A stretch of DNA of 64,000 nucleotides from Quillaja saponaria (GCA_029379385.1 CM055611.1:5704001-5768000), one strand, 5' to 3'. Positions 1-12,530 are shown, counted from the first letter of the stretch. Made by a program: numbers and translations. Notes: generated by a model from the letters alone, not told the origin.

Positions 1-1056
1 AAACTAGTATTTAAGTCTAGGATTACTGCATTTGTTTATATATGTATGGAAACAAACGCAAGTGATTATCTGCGTTTGGAAGCAGATTCAGGTGATTATT
101 AGTGTCTATGTGGTGACCTTCCATGTCTGCTAAATACAGAAGAAAATAACGTATTTTCTTGTAATGTTTCTCCTTTTCTCATATTGACAACACTCACATA
201 TATTCATATTTATACTATATAGAATTTGTCAGCCTAGTAAACTTTTTCTCCAAAAAAACTCTATCACAAGTATAATTAAACTTACTCACCCACTAAAATA
301 ATTAAATATAATTAAAAAATGTCAATTATTATCTAATTAGTTTTACTGTGAGCGAAAGTGATGCCATTGTAAGTTATTCTCTTTTTTTCATTCTTCATCA
401 AATTTTAAGTTGAGATACACTTCTTACAAAAGTTGTAAGTTGTGAACAAGCCGAGAAAATACAAAAAGTGTCTCAATAAAAAATGTGTTGATCATAATTA
501 TGAAAATTAGGTAGAAGACAACAAAATTTTTGATTCAAAATAAAATTATCGAATCAATGATTTATTAATTATTTGAAAAGTATCATAAAAAAAAATTATA
601 TATATATATATATATATAAAAGGTATGTTTCATTTCTAGTTTATATGTTTTAGTTTCCCAAGTTATCATGCGGCATTACCTTCGCAGACTAGAAGATGAA
701 ATAATAAATGAGGGATGGAGTGAGAGGTGTATTGGAAGTAGTTGGTCAGTGAGGAATCAGAACAGTTATCATATGGGTCTCAAAAAGCAAAATTTAGTAT
801 TTAAGTTTAGGGTTGCTACATTTATTTATATATGTTTGGAAGCAGACGCAGGTGATTAATAATGTTTGGAAGCAGATTCAGGTGGTTATCTACGTCTATC
901 AAATGCGGAAGCAGATAACGCCTTTTCTTGTAATGTATCTCTTTTTTTCATATTTACAAATACTCATAAATATACATATTTATACTATATAAAATTTGAG
1001 CAGCCTAGTAAACTGTTTCTCTAAAAAAAACTCAATCACAATATAATTAAACTTAC
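1..1056. repeat. Dispersed repeat block, first copy
   Basis: This stretch is a diverged direct copy of about 22,470-23,535; the homology continues through the PMD remnant to about 1,551 and 24,031. It holds two partial units of the GCAGACGCA-word repeat (near 50-250 and 800-1,040). Between them is a spacer with a recognisable block around 222-660 (AATTTGTCAGCCTAGTAAAC, later GTTGATCATAATTATGA). The same spacer recurs near 3,345, 4,010-4,510, 22,701-23,230 and partly 44,700-44,885. A TA dinucleotide run lies at about 597-619. A 63-codon frame at 668-859 lies in a part shared with 4,450 and 23,130, but its reading frame is not conserved between copies, so I read the block as non-coding. Confidence 0.7.
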
Positions 1057-2545
1057 TTACCTTTCAAAGTTCCTTGTTTGAACCCCACAATTATGGTTTG
1101 CTACTTTACGAAAGCATTTTGTGAAGACCCTTGCACTAAATCCCTAAGAGGATCATATCTGCAAATTGAAGGCGAAGCTTGTCATTATCCGTGGGAAAAT
1201 CATTCGGTTTGATTTTATGAATGGGATCAATATAAGAATGGTCAAGGAAATGCATGATGTTATAATTTATCTTGTGAGAATTGTAAGTTTTTAGAAAGAT
1301 TTTGAAAGGCATATCAGATATCATTGTTTGGATGATATTTTGACAAGAATAGCCAAATGGAAGAGAAGAATCCTTAAGAACAACATTGTAGCTGAATTTT
1401 AGAAAGTAAGTCAAAAGTCAATATTAGACCAACCAGATCAATCTAGAAAGAGCAAGTTTCTTGTCAGAATAACCACCTTTTTGGCTAAGGTTTACTACAT
1501 CGGTGAGTGATTGATAAACACTAGCCAGAAGAAACATTGGTAGGCCATAAACTTCTTTTTTGGCTTAAATTTGGCCTACAGGAATATATTCAGTCACCAT
1601 CTAATGGTAGCAACACATAAAAATGTATTTACAAAACCAATAAGAAAGGTAGACCATATATTCTTCACGGGTAATTTCACCTTTAAACTGTTGTAGTAAA
1701 TAATATTTTGTTATAGGCCTTGATCTCTTTGAAAATTTTAAAGTTCAAACTCTTTTGGGGTTAGGTAAAGGCATTAATATCATCCCCATTACACCTTGGG
1801 CAAAAAAGCACCATCATATCAGGAATTTGCATAGAGATGAAGAAGATTTAAATGGATTAGAAAGGTAAAAAAGAGTTTTATACGTTATGACACTTTATAC
1901 ATAGCTTTAAAAGCTTGGTTTCTCGCATCAAATGAATTAAGAAAACATTAGAGAAGGGAAACATGTTAACTGATACTAGATGCATTACAAAAATTGAAGT
2001 ATTAAATGATTTGATACATTACAGAAGTCAAGATTTTAGATGATTTGAATTTTTGAATTCTAAAAAATTTATTGTGATTAGGTGAATATGATGTTATCAT
2101 ATTACCCTAGTGTATTTGTCATACAATAACAGGGGCATTGTTAAGACCCCAAATTCACATCTTATTTGTCAAACGGATTGTGAAAGTTTTCATAAGAATT
2201 TGGTCGAATGTAATCAAGGATTTACTTGTTGAACGGACCGAAGGTAGCATTTAGGCTAAGTTAATGCTAGGCTGAATGAAGCAATAAAAAGTGGTTACCA
2301 TATAAGGTGATATTAATGTCAGACCGAATGCAACTAAGTGAAGTATCGGATGTCAAAATTAGAGAATGTGCAGATTGTACAAGAAATTGTAGTTTTAAAA
2401 AATTAATTACAGTCATTTATAAGGAAAATAGTTTATATAAAATTAAGAATTTATTTTTAAAATTTTTTTTTCTAAAGAATAGTAATATAGCTATTAAAAT
2501 AAACCCATTAAACCAATTTTTAAATTTGTTTTCTCCAATTATTGG
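1056..2545 (-). pseudogene. Plant mobile domain (PMD)-like remnant, copy a
   Basis: This is one of four copies of a sequence whose minus strand resembles the plant mobile domain, a domain of unknown biochemical role found in plant genes and transposons. The clearest protein evidence comes from copy d (41,366-43,330). Here the minus strand keeps the FLLASVYQSL-like stretch (RC of about 1,500-1,551) and a 92-codon open frame at 1,136-1,414 that is partly conserved in the other copies. Frames are broken and no start can be chosen. Beyond about 2,140 the plus strand begins TGTTAAGACCCCAAATTCAC, which recurs at 21,425 and 42,995 and looks like the edge of an LTR or other element. It is a non-functional relic. 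Confidence 0.5.
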
Positions 2546-2574
2546 CATCTTCACATATACAAAAAAATAGACGC

Positions 2575-4075
2575 ATATAAACAAAGTGTTTGAGTTTAGG
2601 GTTATATGTCTGGAAGCAGAAGAATGTGATTACAACATAAAATTTAAAATAAAATAATTAAATTATGTTCAACATCTGTGTTTGAATTTTACTTACCTGA
2701 GTTTGCAACTTGCAAACGTAGATAAAATTTTAGAAAAAAATATTGTGTCTAATTTTTTGAGTTTGTACAACAGGCGTTTTAGCATCTAGATTCCAGACTT
2801 AGATACGCGATAAACAATTAGTGGCATCCTTGCAGACCCATAAAAATATATATAGATAAATTATATGTTTGCACATACGCATAAAATAGTATTTGAGTCT
2901 AGGGTTATTGTCCTGGAAGCAGACACGTGATTACAAGTATAAAATTTAAAATACAATAATTAAATTATTTTTAACATCTGTGTTTGTATTTTAGTTATAT
3001 GCATCTATGACTTGCAAAAATAGATAAAAAAAAAAAAAAAAAAACTTTGCATCTGATTTTTGGCATCTATGCAACAGGCATTTTGGCATTTGGATTCCAC
3101 ACTTAAATACGTGGCAACTAATTATCGACATCTTTATAGACATAGAAAAATAGACTCGGATAAATTTTGCTTTTGCACTAACGCAAGTGATTATCTTTGT
3201 TTGGAAACAGACGCACGTGATTATCTCCGTATGTATGGTGACTTTCTGTATTTGCCAAATACAAATGCAGATAACACCTTTTCTTTTAGTGTCTCTTTTT
3301 TCTCATATTTACAATGCTTACAAGCATACATATTTATATTACATAAGATTTGTCTGCCTAGTAATTTTTTTTTTTAGAAAAAACTCAATCACAATATAAT
3401 TAAACTTACTTACTCACCAAAATAATTAAATATAATTTAAAAATTTTAATTATTATCTAACTAGTTTTATTGTGTGCGAAAGTGATACTATCTAGATAAA
3501 TTTTACATTTGCGCAGACACAGAAAATAGTATTTGAGTCTTGGATTATTGTGTTTGGAAACATAAGCATGTGATTACAGATATCAAATTAAAAATAAAAT
3601 AATCAAATCATTTTCAACACCTATATCTGCATTTTAATCATATGTGTTTGCGACTTGCAAAAGTAAATAAAATTCAAATAAAAAATTGCTTCCTATTTTC
3701 TGCTTCGGTACACCAGGCGACTGGTGACAAATAATTATTGGCACAAACATAGAAAAATAGGCGTACATAAATTCTACGTTTGTGCAAATGCAAAAAATAT
3801 TGAGTCTGGGGTTACTGGGTATGTTTATATATGTCTAGAAGTAGACGCAAGTGATTATCTGCATTTGGAAGCAGATTCAGGTGATTGTTTTAGTCTATAT
3901 TGTGACCTTCTTCATCTGCCAAATGCAAACCCACATAACACCTTTTCTTGTAGTGTCTCTCTTTTTCTCATATTTACAACACTCACAAATATATATATTT
4001 ATACTACATAGAATTTGTCCAACTAATAAACTTTTTTAAAAAAAAAAAAAAAAACATAGTCACAATATAATTAAA
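2575..4075. repeat. Tandem array A, units of about 300 bp
   Basis: Degenerate tandem units are anchored on TATTTGAGTCTAGGGTTA-like words at about 2,589, 2,889, 3,530 and 3,799, with a partial unit near 3,175. The spacing is near 300 bp or twice that. Each unit contains a word like GGAAGCAGACGCAGGTGATTA, a TTTAAAATAAAATAATTAAA block, a TTGCGACTTGCAAA block and a near-palindrome TCTGGATTCCAGA. The CpG-containing words (GACGCA, TGCGT) stand out against the AT-rich surroundings. Short open frames inside (3,060-3,377; 3,724-4,011) come from the repeat and are not genes. A related array lies at 21,770-22,760. Confidence 0.75.
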
Positions 4076-4560
4076 CTTACTTACTAAAGTAATTAAATAT
4101 AATTAAAAAAATCTCAATTATCATCTAATTAGTTTTACTGTGAGCGAAAGTGATACCATTGCAATCTATTCTCTGTTTTCATTCTTCATCAAATTTTGAG
4201 TTGAGATACACTTCTCACAAACGTCATAAGTTGTGAACAAGCGAAGAAAACACATAAGATGTCTCAATCAAAAAAGTGTTGATCATAATTATGAAAATTA
4301 GGCTGAAGACAACAAAATTTTTCATTTAAAAATAAATAATCGAATCAATGATTTATTAATTATATGAAAAGTATCTTACCCAAGAAAAGTATATAGAAGG
4401 TATATTTGATTTCTAGTTTATATTTACGATGGGTTTTAGTTTCTCGAGTTATCATGCGACAATGCCTTGGCAGACTAGAAGATGAAATAATACGTGAGTG
4501 ATGGAGTGAGAGGCGTATTGGGAGTAGTTGGCCAGTGATGGAGTGAGAGGTGTATTGGGT
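4076..4560. repeat. Dispersed spacer repeat, another copy
   Basis: This matches 222-790 and 22,701-23,275 in order and orientation, including GTGAGCGAAAGTGATACCAT, GTTGATCATAATTATGAAAA and the GCAGACTAGAAGATGAAATA segment. It ends at about 4,560 with a short internal duplication (GTGATGGAGTGAGAGG occurs twice). After that the sequence changes to the flank shared with the F-box locus. Confidence 0.7.
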
Positions 4561-4564
4561 GACC

Positions 4565-4874
4565 GACTCGAGGGCCCAGACAAACCGAAGAGGTCATCTT
4601 AGACCGAGGCCCTAAGCTAGCTTCTAAACACATTTTCATCGAGTAATAAATTGCAAAATAGAAGAACATGATGTATATAAAATCTAAATATAATTTCTAA
4701 CTGAATTTTCTGATCCACTTTTCCCCAAAAGAAAAAAAATTGTATATATATAAATTACACAAATATAAATTCTTGCACACCAAATACAAGGTTCCAAGAA
4801 ATCTAATAAATAGTACGACAATAGCTAAAAAAAAAATTTTGATTTTACTTGGAGTGTTATTATTCTCCATTTTC
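4565..4874. other. F-box upstream flank, fragment
   Basis: Homologous to 45,943-46,060 and to the repeated F-box upstream sequence; the shared word CCTAAGCTAGCT is followed by ACACATTTTCATCGAGTAAT. It joins the left repeat block to the tandem duplication that starts at about 4,875. No coding potential is visible. Confidence 0.55.
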
Positions 4875-5802
4875 AACAGTCAAGTTTATTTTCTGTTATT
4901 TTACAATTCTTGATTCTTAGGCAAGATTTATGAGTTACACAACAGGTAAATTATTTTTTATTTTTATTTTTTATAATGTGGTTTATACCTTTAAAGTGGG
5001 GATAGCACCATTGTCTTGTTCTTTTTTTTCTAAAAAAGAAAAAGAAAAATGCCTAATACATCCTATGACATAAAAAAGTCCGAAAATCAAATAGTTTAAT
5101 TTAGTGACCCTTTTGTCTAAATTACTCACAAGTGTAAAATCTAAATAATAAGATGAATATAGTTTCTAACTGAATTTACTCCAACTTTCTTGAAAATAAA
5201 AAAAGTTGTACATATATAAATCACACAAATATAAATTCTTCCACACCAAATACAATTCCAAGAAAAATATATGAACTAATAAAACCAAACCAAGGTTCCA
5301 AGAAAACTAGTAACTAGTAAGCCAATAGCTAAAAAAAAAAAGTTTGATTTTACTTTGTACTTGGAGTGTTATTATTCTCCTTTTTCAAGAGTCAGGTTTA
5401 TACTTTCTTGTGATTTTTCTTTTTTGTACGAAAGAGATCGATTGGGTCAATGAGCTGCAGAACTGTAGATAACTCTCTTTTCATAAAGTGGTTATACCTA
5501 CAATGTGAAGGTAACACCATATTTTTATTTTTTTATTTTTTATTTTTAAAACAAGACCTAATACATCCTATGACATAAAATGGTTATGGGTACCTACAAT
5601 GTGGAGGTAACACCATGCCTTTTTTTTTTTTTTTTAAAAGGAATGAAAAAAGGCTATTACATATTAAGACATAAAAAACAGTCCGAAAATCAAATAGTTT
5701 ATTTGTGTGACCCCTTCTGTTTAATAGGCCCATTATAATTTGTACCCAACCTTATGACTATGTATATCATCCTACTCAATACGGTTATAACTAGGGTTTT
5801 TT

Positions 5803-6600
5803 CATGGTCTCCCAGGGTTTTCAGACTTTACTTTTTAAGAACAATCTTGTATTCCCATTAGAGATAAAGATTGATGCTCCAAAACTCAGCAGCTTTGAAT
5901 ACTTTGGCTAAACAAATCCCATTTTTGAGATGTGTCAAGTTCTTTAAACTTCACGAAAGTAAAACTTATTATAGGACCTGAAGGTGATCTTGACACAGTC
6001 ATGGTTTCTTCGATTGAGAGATTGTTTACATAAGCACAAAGAAAAAATTGAAGTGAACTTATTCATGCAGAAAACTATGGTATGTACACTTGATAACTCC
6101 ATAGATATTTATGTTGTCTTCTATGTCTATATTCATATGCAACGCAAGGATTTCATTAATTCAACTTGAGATTCTAATTATGCTATTGTTTTTATTTCTT
6201 TTTTCATTTTGTTATACAATTGAACATGAAGAGCTCTTTCATCCAAACAGAATTAGAAAAGAGCTTAATTTCTGATCCACAACCAAAGGTTGATTCTATG
6301 AGTTTAGATAATGTTCCATCATCATTAGATTATGCAGCTCTTATTGACAGCTTATTTTGGAGTTGTCGTCCAACTACTCTAGTAGTGAATCAAACCGATA
6401 ACCAAAATGAAAACTTTGCAAAGGTATTTTCCGCTGCCGAGTAATTGCATGCTTTGTTGATATTTTGTTCTTATAATTATGATTGTTGCATAGATGGTCA
6501 CAGTACTATTGGATGTTGGCAGCACTACTTAAAAAAGGTTGAAGTAAGCATAGAAAAGGACATGCCTGCCAAGTTTATATTAACACGGTTACTAGATTGA
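5803..6600 (+). pseudogene. F-box/FBD-like pseudogene, internally deleted, copy 1
   Basis: Homologous to the F-box gene at 46,814-48,600. About 960 bp is missing, from just upstream of the start codon to late exon 1. The upstream word CTAGGG is joined straight to TTTTCAGACTTTAC at about 5,816-5,827. The F-box domain and most leucine-rich sequence are therefore gone. A second deletion of about 75 bp removes the 3' splice site and the start of exon 3 near 6,465. The remaining frame reads KIDAPKLSSFEYFG, then VDSMSLDNVPSSLDYAALID, then EKDMPAKFILTRLLD with the original stop at 6,600. An extra C near 5,908 breaks the frame further. It shares both deletions with 10,387-11,180. Confidence 0.85.
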
Positions 6601-6697
6601 TATTATCCTCCTAGGAAAAAAAAAAAAAAAAAAAAAAAATTCCTTCTATGCTCCATGCATTGCTTGTGATCAATGCAATATTTCTAAGATTGATATT

Positions 6698-7950
6698 AAC
6701 ATGGTTTCTGATTGTTATTTTAGTCCTATAAATATGAGTTCTCATTCAGTTGTAAAGTGTGGCATTTTACTAAGATTGAAGTCCTTTGTTCTCAATTGTC
6801 TATTCTCCTAAATAATGTAATTGTGGTTTCTAGTTAACAGTGGTATTAGAGCCAAGTAATGACAAATATTAATGGTGGTTTCCATCCTAACTTGGGCATA
6901 ACTTTGATAGACGGAGTACATAAATGAAAGTACTCTTTGTCTATCAAGGAATTCTGGACATGGTAAAGAATGGAGTTTCAGATCTTGTCGAGAATTCAAC
7001 TGAATTTCAAAGACAAACCCATCGTGTCAACAAGGAAAAGAATCGAATGGCATTATTTTTTATCCACTAAAAGTGTGGGTAATGTGATTTTTGAGAAGAT
7101 TACTGGAGTGACCACTGCAAAAGAAGCGTGGAACATCTTAGATCAGTCCTACAAATTATAAATTTTAAGGCGTCAGTTTGAGCTCTTACAAATGGAAAAT
7201 GATTAAACTATTTTTGTCTATATTTCACAGGTTCTTGTTTTGGTAAATAAATTGAGAACAAATGGAGATAAAGTTGAAGACTTGACCATTGTTGAGAATA
7301 TCTTGCAAACATTGACAATGAAATTTGAACACATTGTCATGGCTATTGAAGAATCCAAAATTTTAAAATAGATGACAGTTGATGAGTTGAAAGGCTCCAG
7401 CCCAAGAGTAGCAGATGAAATTTAAAGTGCTCAGAAAAATCAGTTGCACCAAACTTTTTAGAGTCAAGTTTCCATCAAAAGTGACAAAAGAGCTGAAATG
7501 CAAGCACCAAAAGAGGAAGTGGCACAGGTCGAGATAAAGGCCAACGAGGTCACTATGGTGAACAAGGAGTAAGCAATTACTATGCTTTTGAAAGTGAGAA
7601 AGAAAAGAATGATTCATATCACTTTGATATGAAGAGTTTACAGAGAGGTCGATGTCGAGGTCATGGTCGAACTCAATGATGAGGTTGAGATAGATATAAC
7701 AAATCAAATATTTGGTGCTATGTAGTCAAAAATATAGCCACTACTCATATGTTTGCTGGTCAAAGAAATATGATTAGATTGGAGAAGAAGCCCATTTTGT
7801 TCAAGGAGATGAAAACTAAAAGTCAAGTTCTCCTGATGGTTACTTCAAATAGAAAAGTTATTGAGAGTAAAATATGATATATTGATACCAACTGCACCAA
7901 CCACTTGATTAGAATGAGAGACTTATGTGCTGATATCGATGAATTAGTAT
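6698..7950 (+). mobile_element. Ty1/copia retrotransposon fragment, copy 1
   Basis: The fragment starts with the end of an LTR (6,698-6,836, ending TTAACA) followed by a primer-binding site like TGGTATTAGAGCC. Next comes a gag region: SVGNVIFEKITGVTTAKEAW (about 7,070-7,130) is typical of the UBN2/copia gag domain, and the sequence continues RRQFELLQMEND and TIVENILQTLTMKFEHIV. A degenerate zinc-knuckle region follows near 7,710, then a protease/pre-integrase start near 7,885 (DTNCTNHLIRMRDLCADIDE). Several stop codons interrupt it. No integrase, reverse transcriptase or 3' LTR remains. The element lies just after the F-box pseudogene, as in the other two copies. Confidence 0.8.
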
Positions 7951-8610
7951 GATATTTTTTTATATAATATAGATCTATCTATACTAGTTTTTGTGACACA
8001 CATGTTACACATGAATCGTATTTATGATATATCCATATATGTTTTATATGTTCATCAACAATTGATATACTCTTTATTATAAATGTACATATATAAATAA
8101 AAATCTTGTTTGTAAATTAAATAAAGAGCAAACTAAATTAATTCATTCACTTGTACAATATTTATTTGCAAACCTAAGATCACCCAAATATGATATAAAT
8201 TACATAACTTGATATTTGAAATTAAAATAAATAGTCAATGCTAAAATTTGTGAGAGTAATTTATAAGTCAACAACGTGAACAGTAAGATATTTTGTAGAG
8301 TACGAGCCGGTTTAATGGTTTGGCATTGCAACGTTTAGAGGCTATTTTTTCAACAAGAAAAAAAATTTACAAAAATGAAGGGAGGCAACAAACCCTGTTT
8401 ATATTTTTTTGTTTTTTTGTTTTTTTTTTTTTACAAATATATCCATTAAAGTTTTTTTTAATAAATTAATTAATTAAATGCATAATTTTATCGGTAATTT
8501 ACATAGCAACTAAAAGAAAAAATTTAACATCTCCAACCATGATTTGCAATCCCAGTTTTAAGATTATCTAGTACAATACCAAAAATATAGATTGCAACCA
8601 ATCAATGGCA
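7951..8610. other. AT-rich spacer, no gene seen
   Basis: AT-rich sequence shared with 12,530-13,165 and, more distantly, 51,040-51,596. It includes the conserved word AACCTAAGATC.ACCCAAATATG and a CGTGAACAGTAAGATATTTTG segment. No coding frame is conserved among the three copies. Confidence 0.6.
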
Positions 8611-8866
8611 CTGTTTGGTATAACTTTTAAATAGTTTTTGAGTTTAAACTTTTGTATAAAACTATTTCGTAATGAGGTTTTATTTTATAAGCTTTAATAG
8701 TCGATATATTTTTTGAAACAATAAATTCAAACAATTTTCTTATATCTCTTAGCATTTTTTCTACATCTAATCCAATTTTTTAGCTTTTGATACAGTACTT
8801 TTTAAACAGTTTTATTTAAAAAGTATTTTTACAAATAGCTTATGCATAGTTTAACCAAACAGACCC
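8611..8866. mobile_element. MITE-like element, TTTGGT...ACCAAA termini
   Basis: The sequence starts CTGTTTGGTATAAC and ends GTTTAACCAAACAGA, giving inverted ends of about 13 bp, with an AT-rich interior rich in TTTTTAAA and AAACTTTT words. Orthologous copies lie at 13,166-13,425 and 51,597-52,015, within the same F-box neighbourhood, so those three descend from one insertion. An independent copy is at 57,388-57,805. It has no coding capacity. Confidence 0.65.
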
Positions 8867-9280
8867 AATTATCTCAAATACCAAAAATGTAAAACCAAAC
8901 TAGTTTAGCGAGAACTGTGAACGAGGAAAAGTACCACCACCAATATAGAAAGTCTAAAAGTACAATGCATTAAAAAATATATCTTATTATAGTTTATTAA
9001 TTAATTGATTGTTGAATCATTATTACTTACTAATGCAAAAATTTAGAGAGGTCATAAACACAATTAAGAGAGGAAAAGCCTAAATTTTTTTAATTTTTGG
9101 ATAGTATGAAGCCTATTACCCTTTGAGTTCATGAGCTACACAATGAGATGTATCTTTCTCTATTTTTATAAATATTTTGTTACAAATAAATATAGAATTT
9201 GATCTTAGATTATTGGTATATAATACCAAATAATTTATTAGTTGAACTAACTGATACTTACAGTAAATGTAATATTATTA
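8867..9280. other. AT-rich spacer, no gene seen
   Basis: Shared with 13,426-13,839 in tandem unit 2. No conserved open frame, RNA gene or clear repeat is visible. Confidence 0.6.
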
Positions 9281-9474
9281 GGACTTGTTTGGTACATTGT
9301 ATAAGGATGGCATGATAGTATAAGACTATCCAGTTGATCTTATATAGTGTTTGGCATCAATAAGATAGTATAAACTTACACTGTTGACTCTCTGTTATAC
9401 TATATCTAACAATATAAATCTATACAGCGAGGAGAGGAAGGAGAAGACAACAATATAATAACTATAAAACTATA
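9281..9474. mobile_element. PIF/Harbinger-like MITE, truncated
   Basis: This is the left three quarters of the MITE that is complete at 13,840-14,094. It starts GGACTTGTTTGGTACATTGT after TTA and runs to AAAACTATA, where the tandem-duplication junction cuts it. Confidence 0.8.
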
Positions 9475-10386
9475 ATAACAGTCAAGTTTATATTTTCTGT
9501 TATTTTACAATTCTTGATTCTTAGGCAAGATTTATGAGTTATACAACAGGTAAATTATTTTTTTATTTTTATTTTTTATAATGTGGTTATACCTTTAAAG
9601 TGGGGATAACACCATTGTCCTTTTTTTTTTTCTAAAAAAGAAAAAGAAAAATGCCTAATACATCGTATGACATAAAAAAAGTCCGAAAATCAAATAGTTT
9701 AATTTAGTGACCCTTTTGTCTAAATTACTCACAAGTGTAAAATCTAAATAATAAGATGAATATAGTTTCTAACTGAATTTACTCCAACTTTCTTGAAAAT
9801 AAAAAAAGTTGTACATATATAAATCACACAAATATAAATTCTTCCACACCAAATACAATTCCAAGAAAAATATATGAACTAATAAAACCAAACCAAGGTT
9901 CCAAGAAAACTAGTAACTAGTACGCCAATAGCTAAAAAAAAAAGTTTGATTTTACTTTGTACTTGGAGTGTTATTATTCTCTTTTTTCAAGAGTCAGGTT
10001 TATACTTTCTTGTGATTTTTTTTTATTTTTTTTTTTTGTACGAAAGAGATCAATTAGGTCAATGAGCCTGCAGAACTGTAGACTAACTCTCTTTTCATAA
10101 AGTGGTTATACCTACAATGTGAAGGTAACACCATATTTTATATTTATTCTTTTTATTTTTTATTTTTAAAACAAGACCTAATACATCCTATGACATAAAA
10201 TGGTTATGGGTACCTACAATGTGGAGGTAAAAACATGCTATTTACTATATTAAGACATAAAAACAGTCAAAATCAAATAGTTTATTTGTGTGACCCCTTC
10301 TGTTTAATAGGCCCATTATAATTTGTACCCAACCTTATGACTATATATATCATCCTACTCAATACGGTTATAACTAGGGTTTTGTC

Positions 10387-11180
10387 ATGGCCTCCCAAGG
10401 GTTTTCAGACTTTACTTTTTAAGAACAATCTTGTATTCCCATTTGAGATAAAGATTGATGCTCCAAAACTCAGCAGCTTTGAATACTTTGGTAAACAAAT
10501 CCCATTTTTGAGATGTGTCAAGTTCTTTAAACTTCACGAAAGTAAAACTTATTATATGACTTGAAGGTGATCTTGACACGTCATGGTTTCTTCGATTGAG
10601 AGATTGTTTACATAAGCACAAAGAAAAAATTGAAGTGAACTTATTCATGCAGAAAACTATGGTATGTACACTTGATAACTCCATAGATATTTATGTTGTC
10701 TTCTATGTCTATATTCATATGCAACCAAGGATTTCATTAATTCAACTTGAGATTCTAATTATGCTATTGTTTTTATTTCTTTTTTCATTTTGTTAGACAT
10801 TGAACATGAAGAGCTCTTTCATCCAAACAGAATTAGAAAAGAGCTTAATTTCTGATCCACGACCAAAGGTTGATTCTATGAGTTTAGATAATGTTCCATC
10901 ATCATTAGATTATGCAGCTCTTATTGACAGCTTATTTTGGAGTTGTCGTCCAACTACTCTAGTAGTGAATCAAACCGATAACCAAAATGAAAACTTCGTA
11001 AAGGTATTTTCCGCTGCCGAGTAATTACATGCTTTGTTGATATTTTGTTCTTATAATTATGATTGTTGCATAGATGGTCACAGTACTATTGGATGTTGGC
11101 AGCACTACTTAAAAAAGGTTGAAGTAAGCATAGAAAAGGACATGCCTGCCAAGTTTATATTAACACGGTTACTAGATTGA
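10387..11180 (+). pseudogene. F-box/FBD-like pseudogene, internally deleted, copy 2
   Basis: Same structure as 5,803-6,600. The promoter is joined to late exon 1 by a deletion of about 960 bp (junction near 10,397-10,410), and the second deletion, near the exon 3 start, is also shared. The frame FQTLLFKNNLVFPFEIKIDA is readable from 10,400. It loses alignment where two bases (AT) are missing relative to the parent near 10,510, and ends at a stop at 10,564. Later pieces (10,807-11,004 and up to TGA at 11,180) match exons 2 and 3. Because the start codon and F-box are deleted, no functional F-box protein is possible. Confidence 0.85.
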
Positions 11181-11269
11181 TATTATCCTCCTAGTAAAAA
11201 ATAAAAAATAAAAATCCTTCTATGCTCCATGCATTGCTTGTGATCAATGCAATATTTCTAAGATTGATA

Positions 11270-12530
11270 TTAACGTGGTTTCTGATTGTTATTTTAGTCC
11301 TATAAATATGAGTTCTCATTCAGTTGTAAAGTGTGGCATTTTACTAAGATTGAAGTCCTTTGTTCTCAATTGTCTATTCTCCTAAATAATATAATTGTGG
11401 TTTCTAGTTAACAGTGGTATTAGAGCCAAGTAATGACAAATATTAATGGTGGTTTCCATACTAACTTGGGCATAACTTTGATAGACGGAGTACAGAAATG
11501 AAAGTACTCTTTGTCTATCAAGGAATTCTGGACATGGTAAAGAATGGAGTTTCAGATCTTGTTGAGAATTCAACTGAATTTCAAAGACAAACCCATCGTG
11601 TCAACAAGAAAAAAAATCGAATGGCAATATTTTTTATCCACTAAAAGTGTGGGTAATGTGATTTTGGAGAAGATTACTGGAGTGACCACTGCAAAAGAAG
11701 CGTGGAACATTTTAGATCAGTCCTACAAATTATAAATTTTAAGGCGTCAGTTTGAGCTCTTACAAATGGAAAATGATTAAACTATTTTTGTCTATATTTC
11801 ACAGGTTCTTGTTTTGGTAAATAAATTGAGAACAAATGGAGATAAAGTTGAAGACCTGACCATTGTTGAGAATATCTTGCAAACATTGACAATGAAATTT
11901 GAACACATTGTCATGGCTATTGAAGAATCCAAAATTTTAACATAGATGACAGTTGATGAGTTGAATGGCTCCAGCCCAAGAGTAGCAGATGAAATTTAAA
12001 GTGCTCAGAAAAATCGGTTGCACCAAGCTTTTTAGAGTCAAGTTTCCATCAAAAGTGACAAAAGAGCTGAAATGCAAGCACCAAAAGAGGAAGTGGCACA
12101 GGTCGAGGTAAAGGCCAACGAGGTCACTATGGTGAACAAGGAGTAAGCAATTACTATGCTCTTGAAAGTGAGAAAGAAAAGAATGATTCATATCACTTTG
12201 ATATGAAGAGTTTGCAGAGAGGTCGATGTCGAGGTCATGGTCGAACTCAATGGTGAGGTTGAGATAGATATAACAAATCAAATATTCGGTGCTATGCAGT
12301 CAAAAATATAGCCACTACTCATACGTTTGCTGGTCAAAGAAATATGATCAGATTGGAGAAGAAGCCCATTTTGTTCAAGGAGATGAAAACTAAAAGTCAA
12401 GTTCTCCTGATGGTTACTTCAAATAGAAAAGTTATTGAGAGTAAAATATGATATATTGATACCAACTGCACCAACTGCAACCACTTGATTAGAATGAGAG
12501 ACTTATTTGCTGATATCGATGAATTAGTAT
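11270..12530 (+). mobile_element. Ty1/copia retrotransposon fragment, copy 2
   Basis: Near-identical to 6,698-7,950. It has the LTR tail, a primer-binding site near 11,413, gag with SVGNVILEKITGVTTAKEAW (about 11,645-11,705), a degenerate knuckle and a protease start near 12,460-12,525. Multiple stops are present. A small duplication gives CAACTGCACCAACTGCAACC near 12,463 where copy 1 has one CAACTGCACCAACC. Confidence 0.8.

Larger units (their letters stand above)
4875..9476. repeat. Tandem segmental duplication, unit 1 (about 4.6 kb)
   Basis: Direct duplicate of 9,477-14,034 at an offset of about 4,574-4,600 bp. It carries, in order, AT-rich upstream sequence, an F-box pseudogene, a copia fragment, AT-rich sequence with a MITE, and a truncated PIF/Harbinger-like MITE. 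The right junction lies inside that MITE (about 9,474), where the sequence switches back to AACAGTCAAG, the same word found at the left edge (4,875-4,884). The two units differ by scattered substitutions and small indels, so the duplication is fairly recent. A more diverged relative of the whole unit is 45,943-52,016. Confidence 0.85.

Noticed and set aside
668..859. A 63-codon frame in the left repeat
   Set aside because: The copies at 4,450 and 23,130 do not keep the frame, so it is repeat sequence and not a small gene.
1..4075. Regularly spaced repeats considered as a CRISPR-like array
   Set aside because: Units are about 300 bp, degenerate and unspaced, in a plant nuclear context; no short repeats with unique spacers exist.
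7363..7707. A 114-codon minus-strand frame, repeated at 11,937-12,281
   Set aside because: Antisense of the copia gag tail. Its presence in both places follows from the tandem duplication and does not reflect selection.
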